Of a DNA stretch of 64,000 nt, positions 8,820-17,515 are shown piece after piece. The notes beneath the pieces are model-generated. The model had not been told where the DNA came from. It searched no databases and saw only the letters and a program-made list of their open reading frames with translations. Position 1 is the stretch's first letter, and the number at the start of each line of letters is the position of its first letter. A program made the translations under genes and the position numbers. This stretch comes from Thiodiazotropha sp040506775 (lineage in GTDB: Bacteria > Pseudomonadota > Gammaproteobacteria > Chromatiales > Chromatiaceae), in NCBI GenBank assembly GCA_040506775.1, contig JBEVWC010000003.1:62001-126000 (forward strand), written 5' to 3'.

Positions 8820-10058
8820 ATGTTGTTATCAATATATCTATTTCTGATTGCCGCTGAATATATCGGAATGGGTAACTACCTACCCTTCTACAATGCCATC
8901 CCGATTTCACTGGGACTTTCGGGAATGTTATTGATTATCGTCTTTTCCAAATACAAAGTGTCAGAACTGACACAATATAAACTCTTTAATTATACGTTGA
9001 TCTTTATCCTGCTGACGCTTCTGGCAATGATGCATGGACTTGTTCGGCATTACGCCATTCCACCTCTGAAATCGCAAATAGGATACTTCGCGTTCACAAT
9101 AATTGGGGCTTTTTTGCTCTCTGACAAAAAGAGTTTTCGACTTTTTACATTGGTTTTCACCTTGGTTCATGCTGCATTGGTGATCATCAATATCGACAAG
9201 CTCGGTGCAGCACGTGTCGGCTATTACAAAGCGAGTTTCTTCCTTGGTGATGGCAACGATTTCGGATGGTCTATGAACGTTGCATTACCACTGGCAATGC
9301 ACTTGGCATTCACCACTCAGAAGCAACTATACAAGTATGCTTATCTTGGACTTGCTGCGATCATTGTGATCGGCATAGTCGGCACACAATCACGAGGCGC
9401 CTTTCTTGCCCTGAGTTTTGGCTTACTCTACTACCTCACGTTTATAACGAAGAAAAAGATCGCGGGGTTCTCATTACTGGCTATTGTTGCTATCGGTCTG
9501 GTGCTTTTTTCCCCAGACAACTATTTTTCCAGGATGGAAACCATCGTCAATTATGAGGACGACACATCAGCCATGGGACGTATCACAGCTTGGGGTACGG
9601 CTCTCGAAATGGCAGCCGATCATCCGATTTTGGGGGTTGGAGCGGGCAGTTTTAACTCTGCATACGGAAGAATGTACAGAAAGCCTGATGACCCAGCGCG
9701 CTGGATCTCAACGCACAGCGTCTACTTTAAAGTAGTTGCTGAGTATGGTTTCCCCGGAATAGTGATATTCCTGCTAAGTATCTGGCATACGATCAAACTC
9801 AACCGAAAATCCCTGGCATTGACCCTCGAATACCAGGATCGCATCAGTATCACACCTCTCTGGCCACACGCCCTGATATGGACCACGATATCCTGGGCGA
9901 TCAGTGCAGCATTCCTTTCAGGTGACACTTACCCTCACCTCTTTATCATTATGGCCCTTACACTGGCCTTGCATAGAATGATACTGCATGAAATTGATAC
10001 CGCATCAGACACAACTGAAGCCGCACCAATCAAGAGTCGCCCACAGTATTTTAGTTGA
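8820..10058 (+). CDS. O-antigen ligase/polymerase-like membrane protein (Wzy_C domain)
   Basis: A polytopic membrane protein of 412 residues with about ten hydrophobic segments. The large periplasmic loop holds the Wzy_C signature region (HPILGVGAGSFNSAYGR and STHSVYFKVVAEYGFPGIV) and the GDGNDFGWSMNVALPLA element seen in exosortase-locus ligases. Such proteins polymerise repeat units or transfer polysaccharide to an acceptor on the periplasmic face. It is the only plus-strand gene of the polysaccharide locus and ends convergently with the ATP-grasp gene. Whether it acts as polymerase or as O-glycosylation ligase cannot be decided from the sequence. Confidence 0.87.
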   Translation: MLLSIYLFLIAAEYIGMGNYLPFYNAIPISLGLSGMLLIIVFSKYKVSELTQYKLFNYTLIFILLTLLAMMHGLVRHYAIPPLKSQIGYFAFTIIGAFLLSDKKSFRLFTLVFTLVHAALVIINIDKLGAARVGYYKASFFLGDGNDFGWSMNVALPLAMHLAFTTQKQLYKYAYLGLAAIIVIGIVGTQSRGAFLALSFGLLYYLTFITKKKIAGFSLLAIVAIGLVLFSPDNYFSRMETIVNYEDDTSAMGRITAWGTALEMAADHPILGVGAGSFNSAYGRMYRKPDDPARWISTHSVYFKVVAEYGFPGIVIFLLSIWHTIKLNRKSLALTLEYQDRISITPLWPHALIWTTISWAISAAFLSGDTYPHLFIIMALTLALHRMILHEIDTASDTTEAAPIKSRPQYFS

Positions 10059-10162
10059 GATAGTGGCTTTATGGATGGTTTTTACTGCGCCACGGGTTTA
10101 CATACCGCATAGCGTACAGATTACTGTGCACCCCTGCTCACTTACGGGCCACTCAATACCCG

Positions 10163-11365
10163 CTATATTTTAAAGTTGGTTTTTATCCATTTTCGCGATT
10201 CATAGAGCCACGGTCCGATATCTGACAACCGCAAAATCTCAAAATACTGGTTTTGTGTATATGGCTTTAGTATTGACATGATCGCGCGTAATCTTCCCGG
10301 GTGGTTCTGAGGCAGATTCAGAGATCTTTCGGATTTCAATAGATAGAGCAAGAGAAGATCAACATCACCCCAGAACCACCGGCTCTTGACACCGATTTTA
10401 TAGGGCTTCTGATCCTCGTAAATGCTCGATTCCTTATCCATATTGATCAGGATATCCGGGAAATCCACCCCGGCATCGATCGCGAGTTGCAATGACCCCC
10501 AGAAGCGACCATTGATCTCCATCAGATAAGCAGAACCATCTGACTGATCGATTTTGAGTTCAACCATCGCCACACCATGCCAGTTCAGTTTGCTCAAAAG
10601 TGCCTGGCTGTACTTATCAACAGTTGGGTCTACCAGTCGGCTTTCACGCACTACACTAACACCACCGGACGGTGGCTTTTCCCTGATCCGCGCATGCGCG
10701 AACTTTGCAACGCATACACCTTTGTTGTAACAGTAAAAAGCACCAGCCCCCGTTCCTACCACCCTCTCCTGTAGAACCACAGGATAGGCCAATGGGTCCA
10801 GGGCTTTTAATTTATGTGAAAGTTGCTGATGATCATCTGCATACTCCACGTGTGTGAATATCCAACCATTCTGTGATCTTATGCGCGAACGGGTTGGTTT
10901 GATCACAACCGGATAGTTTAGCCCACAACTATCGATAGCGGATTCAATCGAATCATAGCTCTCTATGTTGTATGAACCCGGAACACTCATCCCTACAGAG
11001 CGTGCAAGTTCCAGTACATTGTTTTTATCGGCAGCCGCGTGAATTGCTTCATCACTGGGTATGGGTATCGAGCATTGAGCTGGAAACAAGTTACGATGCC
11101 TGGAAACCAATAACAGTGACACATCAGTCATTGGCAATAAGACATCTATGCGCTTTTCTTTCACATAGTGAATGAGGAACTCTGTAAAGGCTTCAGGGTC
11201 ATCACGCGGACTGGGATAGGCTAGGTTTTCATGACAATACTTTGAAGACGATGCCAAAGAATTTGCCTGTTCTGACCCAACAAATATCCGATGCCCCTTT
11301 GAACCAAGTGACCTCGTTACAGCCAGGGCTGAACGGCTGTCACCATCGGTTAAAAATATATTCAT
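10163..11365 (-). CDS. ATP-grasp ligase
   Basis: The 400-residue protein begins with a Rossmann-like pre-ATP-grasp domain (MNIFLTDGDSRSALAVTRSL), followed by the nucleotide-binding segments YPVVIKPTRSRI and VVLQERVVGTGAGAFYCYN and the catalytic metal-binding end LMEINGRFWGSLQLA. ATP-grasp enzymes join a carboxylate to an amine or similar nucleophile through an acyl-phosphate. Such genes recur in XrtA exopolysaccharide loci, where they may modify the sugar polymer with amino acids; this role is inferred. It follows the deacetylase gene by 9 bases and probably shares its mRNA. Confidence 0.87.
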   Translation of the reverse strand: MNIFLTDGDSRSALAVTRSLGSKGHRIFVGSEQANSLASSSKYCHENLAYPSPRDDPEAFTEFLIHYVKEKRIDVLLPMTDVSLLLVSRHRNLFPAQCSIPIPSDEAIHAAADKNNVLELARSVGMSVPGSYNIESYDSIESAIDSCGLNYPVVIKPTRSRIRSQNGWIFTHVEYADDHQQLSHKLKALDPLAYPVVLQERVVGTGAGAFYCYNKGVCVAKFAHARIREKPPSGGVSVVRESRLVDPTVDKYSQALLSKLNWHGVAMVELKIDQSDGSAYLMEINGRFWGSLQLAIDAGVDFPDILINMDKESSIYEDQKPYKIGVKSRWFWGDVDLLLLYLLKSERSLNLPQNHPGRLRAIMSILKPYTQNQYFEILRLSDIGPWLYESRKWIKTNFKI

Positions 11366-11374
11366 GAGAGAAGA

Positions 11375-12385
11375 TCAGAAGATATTCAGAATGTGGCACA
11401 AAAATATCGGTTTTGAAACCGAGTTGTTTGTATGCACATTGATTCTTGAGAGTCTCATTTTGTTCGATTCTTTTGATATGTATCCAGGTTTCGTTGAAAA
11501 CCCAATGCTGTATCCCGCGTTTTCAGCCATCTTCTCAATCTGCTCATCACTGTTTCCATTGGGGTAGGCGATTGCCTGGACTCCGCCCCCCAGTTTCTCA
11601 TCGAGCAGACGTTTAGACTCATTGATCTCATGCTTTGCTTCATTACGATCAATATGTGTCAGCATTCTGTGCGAAAGTGAGTGAGAGCCGAACTTGATCA
11701 CCGATCTCGACATCCTATCGACCTGCGCCCAATCTAGATATCTGTCGTTCGTGAGGTCCACCTCGATATTACTCTGAATTTCCCTCAACTCACTGAGAAC
11801 AGCATTTATCTCATCGTAATCCAGAGTTTTCAAACCTGTAATGTAATCACGCAAGCTTTGTTTATCCAGATCTCCCTGCAGCCCTGTGATTTCACGCAGT
11901 TTCGCCTGCTGGCTGAGATCTTCACTGAGCGCCAATGCCAGCAGTCGCGCGAGCAATTCCTCCTGCCAGAATACCAAATCATTTCCGATATAGTCGTAAG
12001 GAAGAAATATCATGGCTGGCACTGCCTTCTTCTCCAGAAGCGGTTTGGCAAACTCATAGTTATCCCACCACCCATCATCAAAAGTGATTACACAACTCCC
12101 TGACGGAATCTCCCTGCCCTGTTCGAAAATATTGATCAACTCAGGTACTGACAGGATCGTAAACTCTTCCTTAAGCCAGTCGAGATGCCTGGAAAAGAGT
12201 TCAACATCCGTCACGATACCACCCGTCGAGTGAATAGACTCCATGAGGCTCGAAGGAAGCACGCGATGGTACATCAACACGAATGACTTATTGGATAGTT
12301 TATTTTTTTTAAGGAATGACAGCATGCCCGAGTAGTACAATGCATTCGCAATTGCAGACTTGATGATTCGTTTAACAAGAGACAC
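11375..12385 (-). CDS. Polysaccharide deacetylase (NodB-type)
   Basis: The 336-residue protein carries the carbohydrate esterase 4 motifs: VITFDDGWWDN (motif 1, catalytic Asp and metal Asp), FGSHSLSHRMLTH (motif 2, HxxxH metal site) and IAYPNGNSDEQ (motif 3). It would remove N- or O-acetyl groups from a surface polysaccharide. The first codon is GTG. It lies downstream of a family 4 glycosyltransferase and upstream of the ATP-grasp gene, forming a three-gene series on the minus strand. No clear signal peptide is visible, unlike many secreted deacetylases, although residues 10-22 are moderately hydrophobic. Confidence 0.9.
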   Translation of the reverse strand: MSLVKRIIKSAIANALYYSGMLSFLKKNKLSNKSFVLMYHRVLPSSLMESIHSTGGIVTDVELFSRHLDWLKEEFTILSVPELINIFEQGREIPSGSCVITFDDGWWDNYEFAKPLLEKKAVPAMIFLPYDYIGNDLVFWQEELLARLLALALSEDLSQQAKLREITGLQGDLDKQSLRDYITGLKTLDYDEINAVLSELREIQSNIEVDLTNDRYLDWAQVDRMSRSVIKFGSHSLSHRMLTHIDRNEAKHEINESKRLLDEKLGGGVQAIAYPNGNSDEQIEKMAENAGYSIGFSTKPGYISKESNKMRLSRINVHTNNSVSKPIFLCHILNIF

Positions 12386-12435
12386 AATCGGACTCCCAGG
12401 CAGCTGACAAGAACTTATTTTGCAAAGTTGCCACT

Positions 12436-13569
12436 CTATCCGATCAATGTATCGAATAATTTGGCATAGTTATCCGCCATTTTTTGCATAGTGAAATTTT
12501 CCTCGAATCGACGCTTTGCCTCATTGCCCAGTTGTTTTCTCAACTCGGGATCCAGTAGCATCTTCTCCATCTTATCAACCAGCTCAGGTACGTTATTCGC
12601 GGGGATAATCAAACCTGATTTTTCATTTTCAATCACCACGGCATTTTCACCGACATTCGTGGCAACAATGGGCTTACTGGCGGACATCGCTTCAAGTATC
12701 ACCATCGACATCGCTTCCCACTTTGAACTCTGAACAAAGACATCAAATCCAGGCAGCACAGACTCACTGGCATCCCGTACCCAGCCGAGAAACTCGACAA
12801 CCTGGTCAATCCCCTTGTCCTTGCATTGTTGTATAAACTCGTTCTTCAGTGGTCCATCTCCTGCAATCACGAGTTTGAAACGATTGGGATATCGATTATG
12901 CAGTATTTCCACTGCCTCCAAGAGTAGAGGTATTCCTTTCTGCTCGATCAGGGTACTGATTGAACCGAATACCAGTTTTCTTTCATTATCATCTTTCTCC
13001 GAGACATGCTCTGCCACACTCTTCAAGGCATCGACACCGTTATACAGAGTCTGCACCCGTTTTTCCGAGAGATTGTATGTTTCTCTGATTGTCTTTGCCT
13101 GCCGAGTCCCCACTGCAATCAATCGATCTACAAAGGCACCGAATAATTTCTCGAAGTAATACTTCTTTTTATCAATATTTGGGTAATTGCCATAATGGAA
13201 GGTATATACCACCTTCATACGGGGCATTGTGAGTTTCACGAGCACCGCGTTCATCATTGCATGTATATCATGTGCATGTATCAGGGAAATGTCATGGTCT
13301 TTGCAGAACTTTCTCATCTGCAGAAAACTGAAGTAATCCGTCTTGGTCTCATCCGGATTTGAGAGTCGTACCACCTTGACTCCCTTCTCAATCATCACGT
13401 CACCGCGATCCCGACACTCCTTGAAGTAACCACAATATATCTGATACCGGTCATTGAGCGTGGTACACAGATTTTCGACAACGTGCTCTGCTCCACCACC
13501 CGTAATAGATGAAATGGAAATCAGAATATTTTTAGGATCTTGATTATTGTGATTCTTCATAGTCATCAT
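12436..13569 (-). CDS. Family 4 (GT-B) glycosyltransferase
   Basis: The 377-residue enzyme has NILISISSITGGGAEHVVE at the N-terminus (acceptor-binding glycine-rich loop), SLIHAHDIHAMMN, and the C-terminal donor site with LVFGSISTLIEQKGIPLLLE, LVIAGDGPLKNEF and QSSKWEAMSMVILEAM (E-x7-E). This is the pattern of cytoplasmic retaining glycosyltransferases of exopolysaccharide assembly. Its upstream region (13570-14098) is long and carries a consensus TATAAT on this strand, so it is probably the first gene of the unit ending with the ATP-grasp gene. Confidence 0.92.
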   Translation of the reverse strand: MMTMKNHNNQDPKNILISISSITGGGAEHVVENLCTTLNDRYQIYCGYFKECRDRGDVMIEKGVKVVRLSNPDETKTDYFSFLQMRKFCKDHDISLIHAHDIHAMMNAVLVKLTMPRMKVVYTFHYGNYPNIDKKKYYFEKLFGAFVDRLIAVGTRQAKTIRETYNLSEKRVQTLYNGVDALKSVAEHVSEKDDNERKLVFGSISTLIEQKGIPLLLEAVEILHNRYPNRFKLVIAGDGPLKNEFIQQCKDKGIDQVVEFLGWVRDASESVLPGFDVFVQSSKWEAMSMVILEAMSASKPIVATNVGENAVVIENEKSGLIIPANNVPELVDKMEKMLLDPELRKQLGNEAKRRFEENFTMQKMADNYAKLFDTLIG

Positions 13570-14098
13570 CTAAAAACAGCGCGTAAGGCAAACACCTTAG
13601 CCACTGAGGGATCAGTCGCCGAATGGGGGTTCATATTACCTCAAACATCAGAATAACCAACCCAAAATCCTTCAATGCCTATTATAAGCCATTGAAAATA
13701 AATAGTTTCATATATTTAAGCGCTCTATATCCGTCCACAGGAAGCGGAATCCCATATCACCGTTCACATGTTTGTGAAACTGAACGGGTTTCTAAGCGTC
13801 AGGAGAACAGATCATCTATGGCGACAAGCAGACAAGCGCGCTGACCCCGGCAAACCGGCTTGAGGAATAACATTCATTATAGATGTTTGAAGCCACTCAG
13901 CCCGGGGCAAAGAGACATCTACGCCTTGCCCTGTCGTTGGCTAAGGGATACGAACCGATTCTAGTATCCTGGAAACAGCAATCACATCAAATTTCCATTC
14001 CATGTTGCCAGCCATGCCAGCGCCATTTTGAATCTTGTCATCAAAGGGTTTTGTAACCTTTAATACCCAGTATGAGAATCAGGATGATGCCACCCACA
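13570..14098. other. 529-base intergenic region upstream of the glycosyltransferase unit
   Basis: No convincing gene is present. The half near the glycosyltransferase is AT-rich and includes the candidate -10 at 13681-13686. The half near the hydrolase gene has average composition. Immediately after the hydrolase stop, a frame of about 18-23 codons encodes a hydrophobic stretch (GGIILILILGIKGYKTL), which I did not call as a gene. Confidence 0.45.
13681..13686 (-). promoter_or_regulatory. Candidate -10 box (TATAAT)
   Basis: A perfect TATAAT reads on the minus strand about 112 bases before the ATG at 13569. It is the only consensus -10 in the region, but no good -35 lies 16-18 bases upstream, so activator dependence or a different true promoter is possible. 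Confidence 0.3.
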
Positions 14099-15055
14099 TC
14101 AATAATATTTTCTCAACCACTCTACTACATGACCATGCATTTCATCCTCCCACTCCTTCATGGACAGGATATGATTCGCATCTGGGATGGTTATAACCTG
14201 ATATTCCGATTGATAGGGTTGTAACTGGCCACGGTAGATATTTTCAAATTTTTCCTCAAACTCCCACAACAAACGATCCGCTTCACTGTAGATCACCAGC
14301 ATTTTCTTTCTATCTCGAACCATCCGAAAGAAAGCTGGCGCAAACTTGGGATTCGTATTGGTTCCCTGCAGAGCGGGAGGCAGCTCCGTTTCCGATATTT
14401 CATCGCGACGTTCAAACATCGATCTAAGCTTTTTTGTCACTAGCCTGAACGGTTTCGTGAAAATTTTGAATATCACCCGGAAATCGCTCTTGAATGTCAG
14501 GAGCCGCTTCCACGAATCCCAGTCACTGAGCTTTTTTACATAGCCATCCTTGAGCGAATTTAATTGGCCGTCTGTTACAAATTTTGAGAAGTTGTCTTCG
14601 CCACCCTCGAATACATTAATCAACCCCAGACTCAGCAAGCCGGAGACACGTTTATCGCCACAGCCTGCCAGCATACCGGTGATAGCGCCGCCACACAGTC
14701 CTCCCAGTACAAAGTCATTCTGGGCGTAGGTCTGCGAAAGCCAATCCATGGCGTCAATCGTGTCATCGACGTAGCGACCATCTTGAATGCTGTTATACAC
14801 ATTCACCAGAACCGACTCATCAATCGTACCTTCCGAGTCACCCAAACCATAGAAGTCAAATCGTAAAACATTCAGCCCATGATCCACTAGAACCCTGGAA
14901 AGTTTGTTATACATACGGTGAGGACCCACGCGCATCTTGATACCGGGAGACAGCAAGAGCACGGTCGTTTTCGAAACTGCTTGATCCGGTTGCTCAAAAA
15001 TCCCGAACAGCTTTTGACCGTTTCTGTTTTGAAAAGCTACTGGTGTCGACAACAT
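14099..15055 (-). CDS. Exosortase A-associated alpha/beta hydrolase, type 1
   Basis: The 318-residue protein has an alpha/beta-hydrolase core: LLLSPGIKMRVGPHRMYNKL, LRFDFYGLGDSEGT and a nucleophile elbow GLCGG with cysteine (Cys121) in place of serine. The acid/histidine end YSEADRLLWEF and IPDANHILS is present. This matches the hydrolase-1 family that accompanies XrtA, where a Cys nucleophile is usual. The substrate is unknown; acyl modification of exopolysaccharide or a lipid-linked precursor is a guess. It follows the type 2 hydrolase gene by three bases and is surely in the same operon. It carries an insert of about 45 residues (near 175-220) rich in basic residues. Confidence 0.82.
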   Translation of the reverse strand: MLSTPVAFQNRNGQKLFGIFEQPDQAVSKTTVLLLSPGIKMRVGPHRMYNKLSRVLVDHGLNVLRFDFYGLGDSEGTIDESVLVNVYNSIQDGRYVDDTIDAMDWLSQTYAQNDFVLGGLCGGAITGMLAGCGDKRVSGLLSLGLINVFEGGEDNFSKFVTDGQLNSLKDGYVKKLSDWDSWKRLLTFKSDFRVIFKIFTKPFRLVTKKLRSMFERRDEISETELPPALQGTNTNPKFAPAFFRMVRDRKKMLVIYSEADRLLWEFEEKFENIYRGQLQPYQSEYQVITIPDANHILSMKEWEDEMHGHVVEWLRKYY

Positions 15056-15058
15056 CGC

Positions 15059-15874
15059 TCAATCCAACCAATTCAATGTATGTTCGAGGAGATTATCAGC
15101 CCGGTCGTAGAAGGTTTTTATCTCCTTCCAGAAGGGTTCCTCCGGTGCCTTGTCCAAAAGGGATTTTTCTCCAAAACGGGCGAAAAACTCCTGATACTGC
15201 TTATTGATCGGCTGCTTTATGTTTTTAACAATTTGGATAATACAGCAGGAGGTCGATTCATCGAACTCCAGGTTCGTCATATCAAGTGACGATAGATCCT
15301 GAAAGTAGGGATATGTCAGATAGTACCCTTCAACATTGATCGGAGTTCCTGATTTCATCTGAGCAATGAGATCCTCCCGGGTCACTTCCACTTTGCCCTT
15401 AACGGCCATCTGCGCAGCCAGATTACTGCGCAATATCTCCTGCATATATCGCTCACCACTCAATATTGGGTCCCAAAAAACAAGTGAGTCAATATCTTCT
15501 CTGCGAGTAGCAACATGCGCTGCCAATGTAGCACCTAATCTCAAACCAAAAAGGCCCAGTCGCTCAACGCTTGGGAAGTTTGTCTTGATATGAGCAATGG
15601 CCGCTTCGATATCCAGGTAGTGTTGCTCCAGAGAGGAGTCAAGAAAATCACCATCGCTATCCCCGTGACCCCGAAAATCAAAGCGTATGACCAGGTATCC
15701 TCGTTCACATAAAGCTCTGGCGGTTGTGACGTAGACACGATGGCTCCACAACTTCTCTTCCGCGAACGGGTGTACGAAAACAAAGGCACTGGCAGGTGCA
15801 GGATCTTCGGGGAGATGTTCCACAACGAACAACCGCTCACCAGAGGAATCGATAAATTTCACTTCTTCGTTCAT
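15059..15874 (-). CDS. Exosortase A-associated alpha/beta hydrolase, type 2
   Basis: The 271-residue protein has the fold signatures FVFVHPFAEEKLWSHRVYV and VIRFDFRGHGDSDGDF, but the nucleophile elbow reads GLRLG, with Arg112 in the place of the serine. This is the arrangement of the hydrolase-2 family linked to exosortase A. It is therefore either catalytically unusual or a non-enzymatic partner of the type 1 hydrolase encoded directly downstream. The two genes are three bases apart. A gap of about 135 bases separates it from the phosphatase gene upstream. Confidence 0.82.
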   Translation of the reverse strand: MNEEVKFIDSSGERLFVVEHLPEDPAPASAFVFVHPFAEEKLWSHRVYVTTARALCERGYLVIRFDFRGHGDSDGDFLDSSLEQHYLDIEAAIAHIKTNFPSVERLGLFGLRLGATLAAHVATRREDIDSLVFWDPILSGERYMQEILRSNLAAQMAVKGKVEVTREDLIAQMKSGTPINVEGYYLTYPYFQDLSSLDMTNLEFDESTSCCIIQIVKNIKQPINKQYQEFFARFGEKSLLDKAPEEPFWKEIKTFYDRADNLLEHTLNWLD

Positions 15875-16009
15875 AGTTTTCGTAATATTCCCCAGCAGAA
15901 CCTGTATGTATATTTAATATCTGAGCCTGTACCGAAGGATATTGGTCCCTCTATCCTCAGAAATAACCGCCCTGGCGTTTAACGTGGATTCAAATGTGTC
16001 AGTCACCGA

Positions 16010-16609
16010 TCACGGGCTTCTCGTCGACTCGATCTTTGCCAGGATCGTCTGCGCGCATAATTCCAACTGTTCAATTACTGATCGGGTTTCAGCCTCATCC
16101 CGATCATAGGGATCGATCACTTCAACCGATCCGTGATCTGAGAAACTGCCGATCCAAACTGTCTTGCTCAAACCCGCGGCATCCATCTCATACAAAAGGT
16201 CCCAGTTCTTGCGGTCCATAATGATGATCAGATCCGCCCATTCGATGTCCTGTGGGTTAATCTTGCGTGAACGATGAGCGGATAGGTCATAGCCTCTCGG
16301 CACCAGGAGTTTCAAATAATCTTCAGTGCATTGACGTCCCTGTTTATCAAAGAACCCTGCAGATCGAATTTCAAGCTCACTGACCTGTGACTGCGTGTTC
16401 AACAGGTAGGCGACCAGAGGACTACGGTAAATATTGCCGTAACACAAAACCAGTATCCGGTGTACCGGCCCAGCTGAGTGAAACGCCATTTCGCTGTGCA
16501 TACGCGCAGAGCGCAATAGACGCCAATGCCGATACCTTCTTATAACGGCTCTGACCAACCTGGTCGGCAGTTGCATCACCGACTGTTTGACTGATAATTC
16601 GCTGTTCAC
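16010..16609 (-). CDS. Low-molecular-weight protein tyrosine phosphatase-like
   Basis: The 199-residue protein has a 50-residue basic N-terminal extension before an LMW-PTP core. The P-loop reads LCYGNIYRSP (Cys56, Arg62: C-x5-R-S), and the general-acid loop is IDPYDRDEAE. The usual second cysteine of the P-loop (GNxCRS) is tyrosine here. In exopolysaccharide loci such enzymes dephosphorylate the tyrosine autokinase that controls chain length and export; no kinase is in this window. The GTG start overlaps the stop of the upstream deacetylase gene by one base (TAGTG). Confidence 0.85.
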   Translation of the reverse strand: MNSELSVKQSVMQLPTRLVRAVIRRYRHWRLLRSARMHSEMAFHSAGPVHRILVLCYGNIYRSPLVAYLLNTQSQVSELEIRSAGFFDKQGRQCTEDYLKLLVPRGYDLSAHRSRKINPQDIEWADLIIIMDRKNWDLLYEMDAAGLSKTVWIGSFSDHGSVEVIDPYDRDEAETRSVIEQLELCAQTILAKIESTRSP

Positions 16610-17505
16610 TAGACGGCAAAATCAAGACGCTGCAACACGTCAGTAACCGTAGTAAAACGAAAATCCTTGATGAGTTGCCTCAGACGGGCTTCGAACTTCT
16701 CGATATTGTTGTAGTGGCGAAACTCAGAAAGCCTGCTGGATTTGATCCGCGGTTGACCTTCATCAATCTCCCAGGGATGCATATAGAAAATGAACGGCAC
16801 CCGGTCTTTCCCGTTGACACGTCCTAATCCCGCCCTCGTCAGCCAGTAGGGAAAGAGTCGAAAATAGCCACCACCACTGATTGGGAAGCGCTTACTGCCA
16901 AGTCCTACTGTTGATAGGGGATATTCAACAATATGTTGATTTTTCTGGGTCTCGTACAAATGCGGTACGGTCTTTGCGCCGGGTATCCCATAACGATCAT
17001 GCATGATCGGAAATATGCTTGAATCGTAGACAAAACCCAGATCGCACAATATATCCAAAGCCCACAGGGACTGTCTGGTGATGGAATAACTGGCAGCCCT
17101 GTAACCCTTTACCGGCAGACCGACGATATCCTCAAGCACCTGTTTCGATCTAGAAGTCTCTTCCAGGAATATCTCCGGGGTTTGGCGATAGATCAGGTCG
17201 TGGCTGTAGCCGTGACAGGCTACTTCGTGGCCTCTCTGAGATAATTCACGTATCAGTCCGGGATGACGTTCTGCAACCCATCCAAGCACGAAAAAGGTAG
17301 CCTTGATCGCGTTTTCGTCAAAGATGTCGAGAATCCGATGGGTATTGCGTTCCACCCGGGATTCAAACTTTTCCCAGTTATCTTTCGTCACCTGTTTCGC
17401 AAAAGCGGAAACCTGATAATAGTCTTCCACATCCACGGTCATGGCATTGAGCATCTCGCCAGAGGCAAGTGTCTGAGGGCTGATTTTTACTGCAGGATCT
17501 GTCAT
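16609..17505 (-). CDS. Polysaccharide deacetylase, XrtA/PEP-CTERM locus subfamily
   Basis: This CE4-type protein of about 298 residues starts MTDPAVKISPQ at 17505, 10 bases after the xrtA stop; the frame is open further upstream but that part overlaps xrtA. Motifs are AMTVDVEDYYQVSAF (VDVED), HEVACHGYSHDLI (HxxxH) and KGYRAASYSITRQS, the pattern of the deacetylase subfamily fixed next to exosortase A. It probably deacetylates an exopolysaccharide. An AGGAG occurs about 17 bases before the ATG, further than ideal, and ATGs at residues 18 and 22 of this model are possible alternatives. Confidence 0.9.
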   Translation of the reverse strand: MTDPAVKISPQTLASGEMLNAMTVDVEDYYQVSAFAKQVTKDNWEKFESRVERNTHRILDIFDENAIKATFFVLGWVAERHPGLIRELSQRGHEVACHGYSHDLIYRQTPEIFLEETSRSKQVLEDIVGLPVKGYRAASYSITRQSLWALDILCDLGFVYDSSIFPIMHDRYGIPGAKTVPHLYETQKNQHIVEYPLSTVGLGSKRFPISGGGYFRLFPYWLTRAGLGRVNGKDRVPFIFYMHPWEIDEGQPRIKSSRLSEFRHYNNIEKFEARLRQLIKDFRFTTVTDVLQRLDFAV

Positions 17506-17515
17506 ATGCGTTTCA

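Noticed and set aside
14042..14097. Hydrophobic short frame after the type 1 hydrolase stop
   Set aside because: Only about 18 codons from a GTG without a start signal; too short to support as a gene, although it would encode a membrane-like helix.
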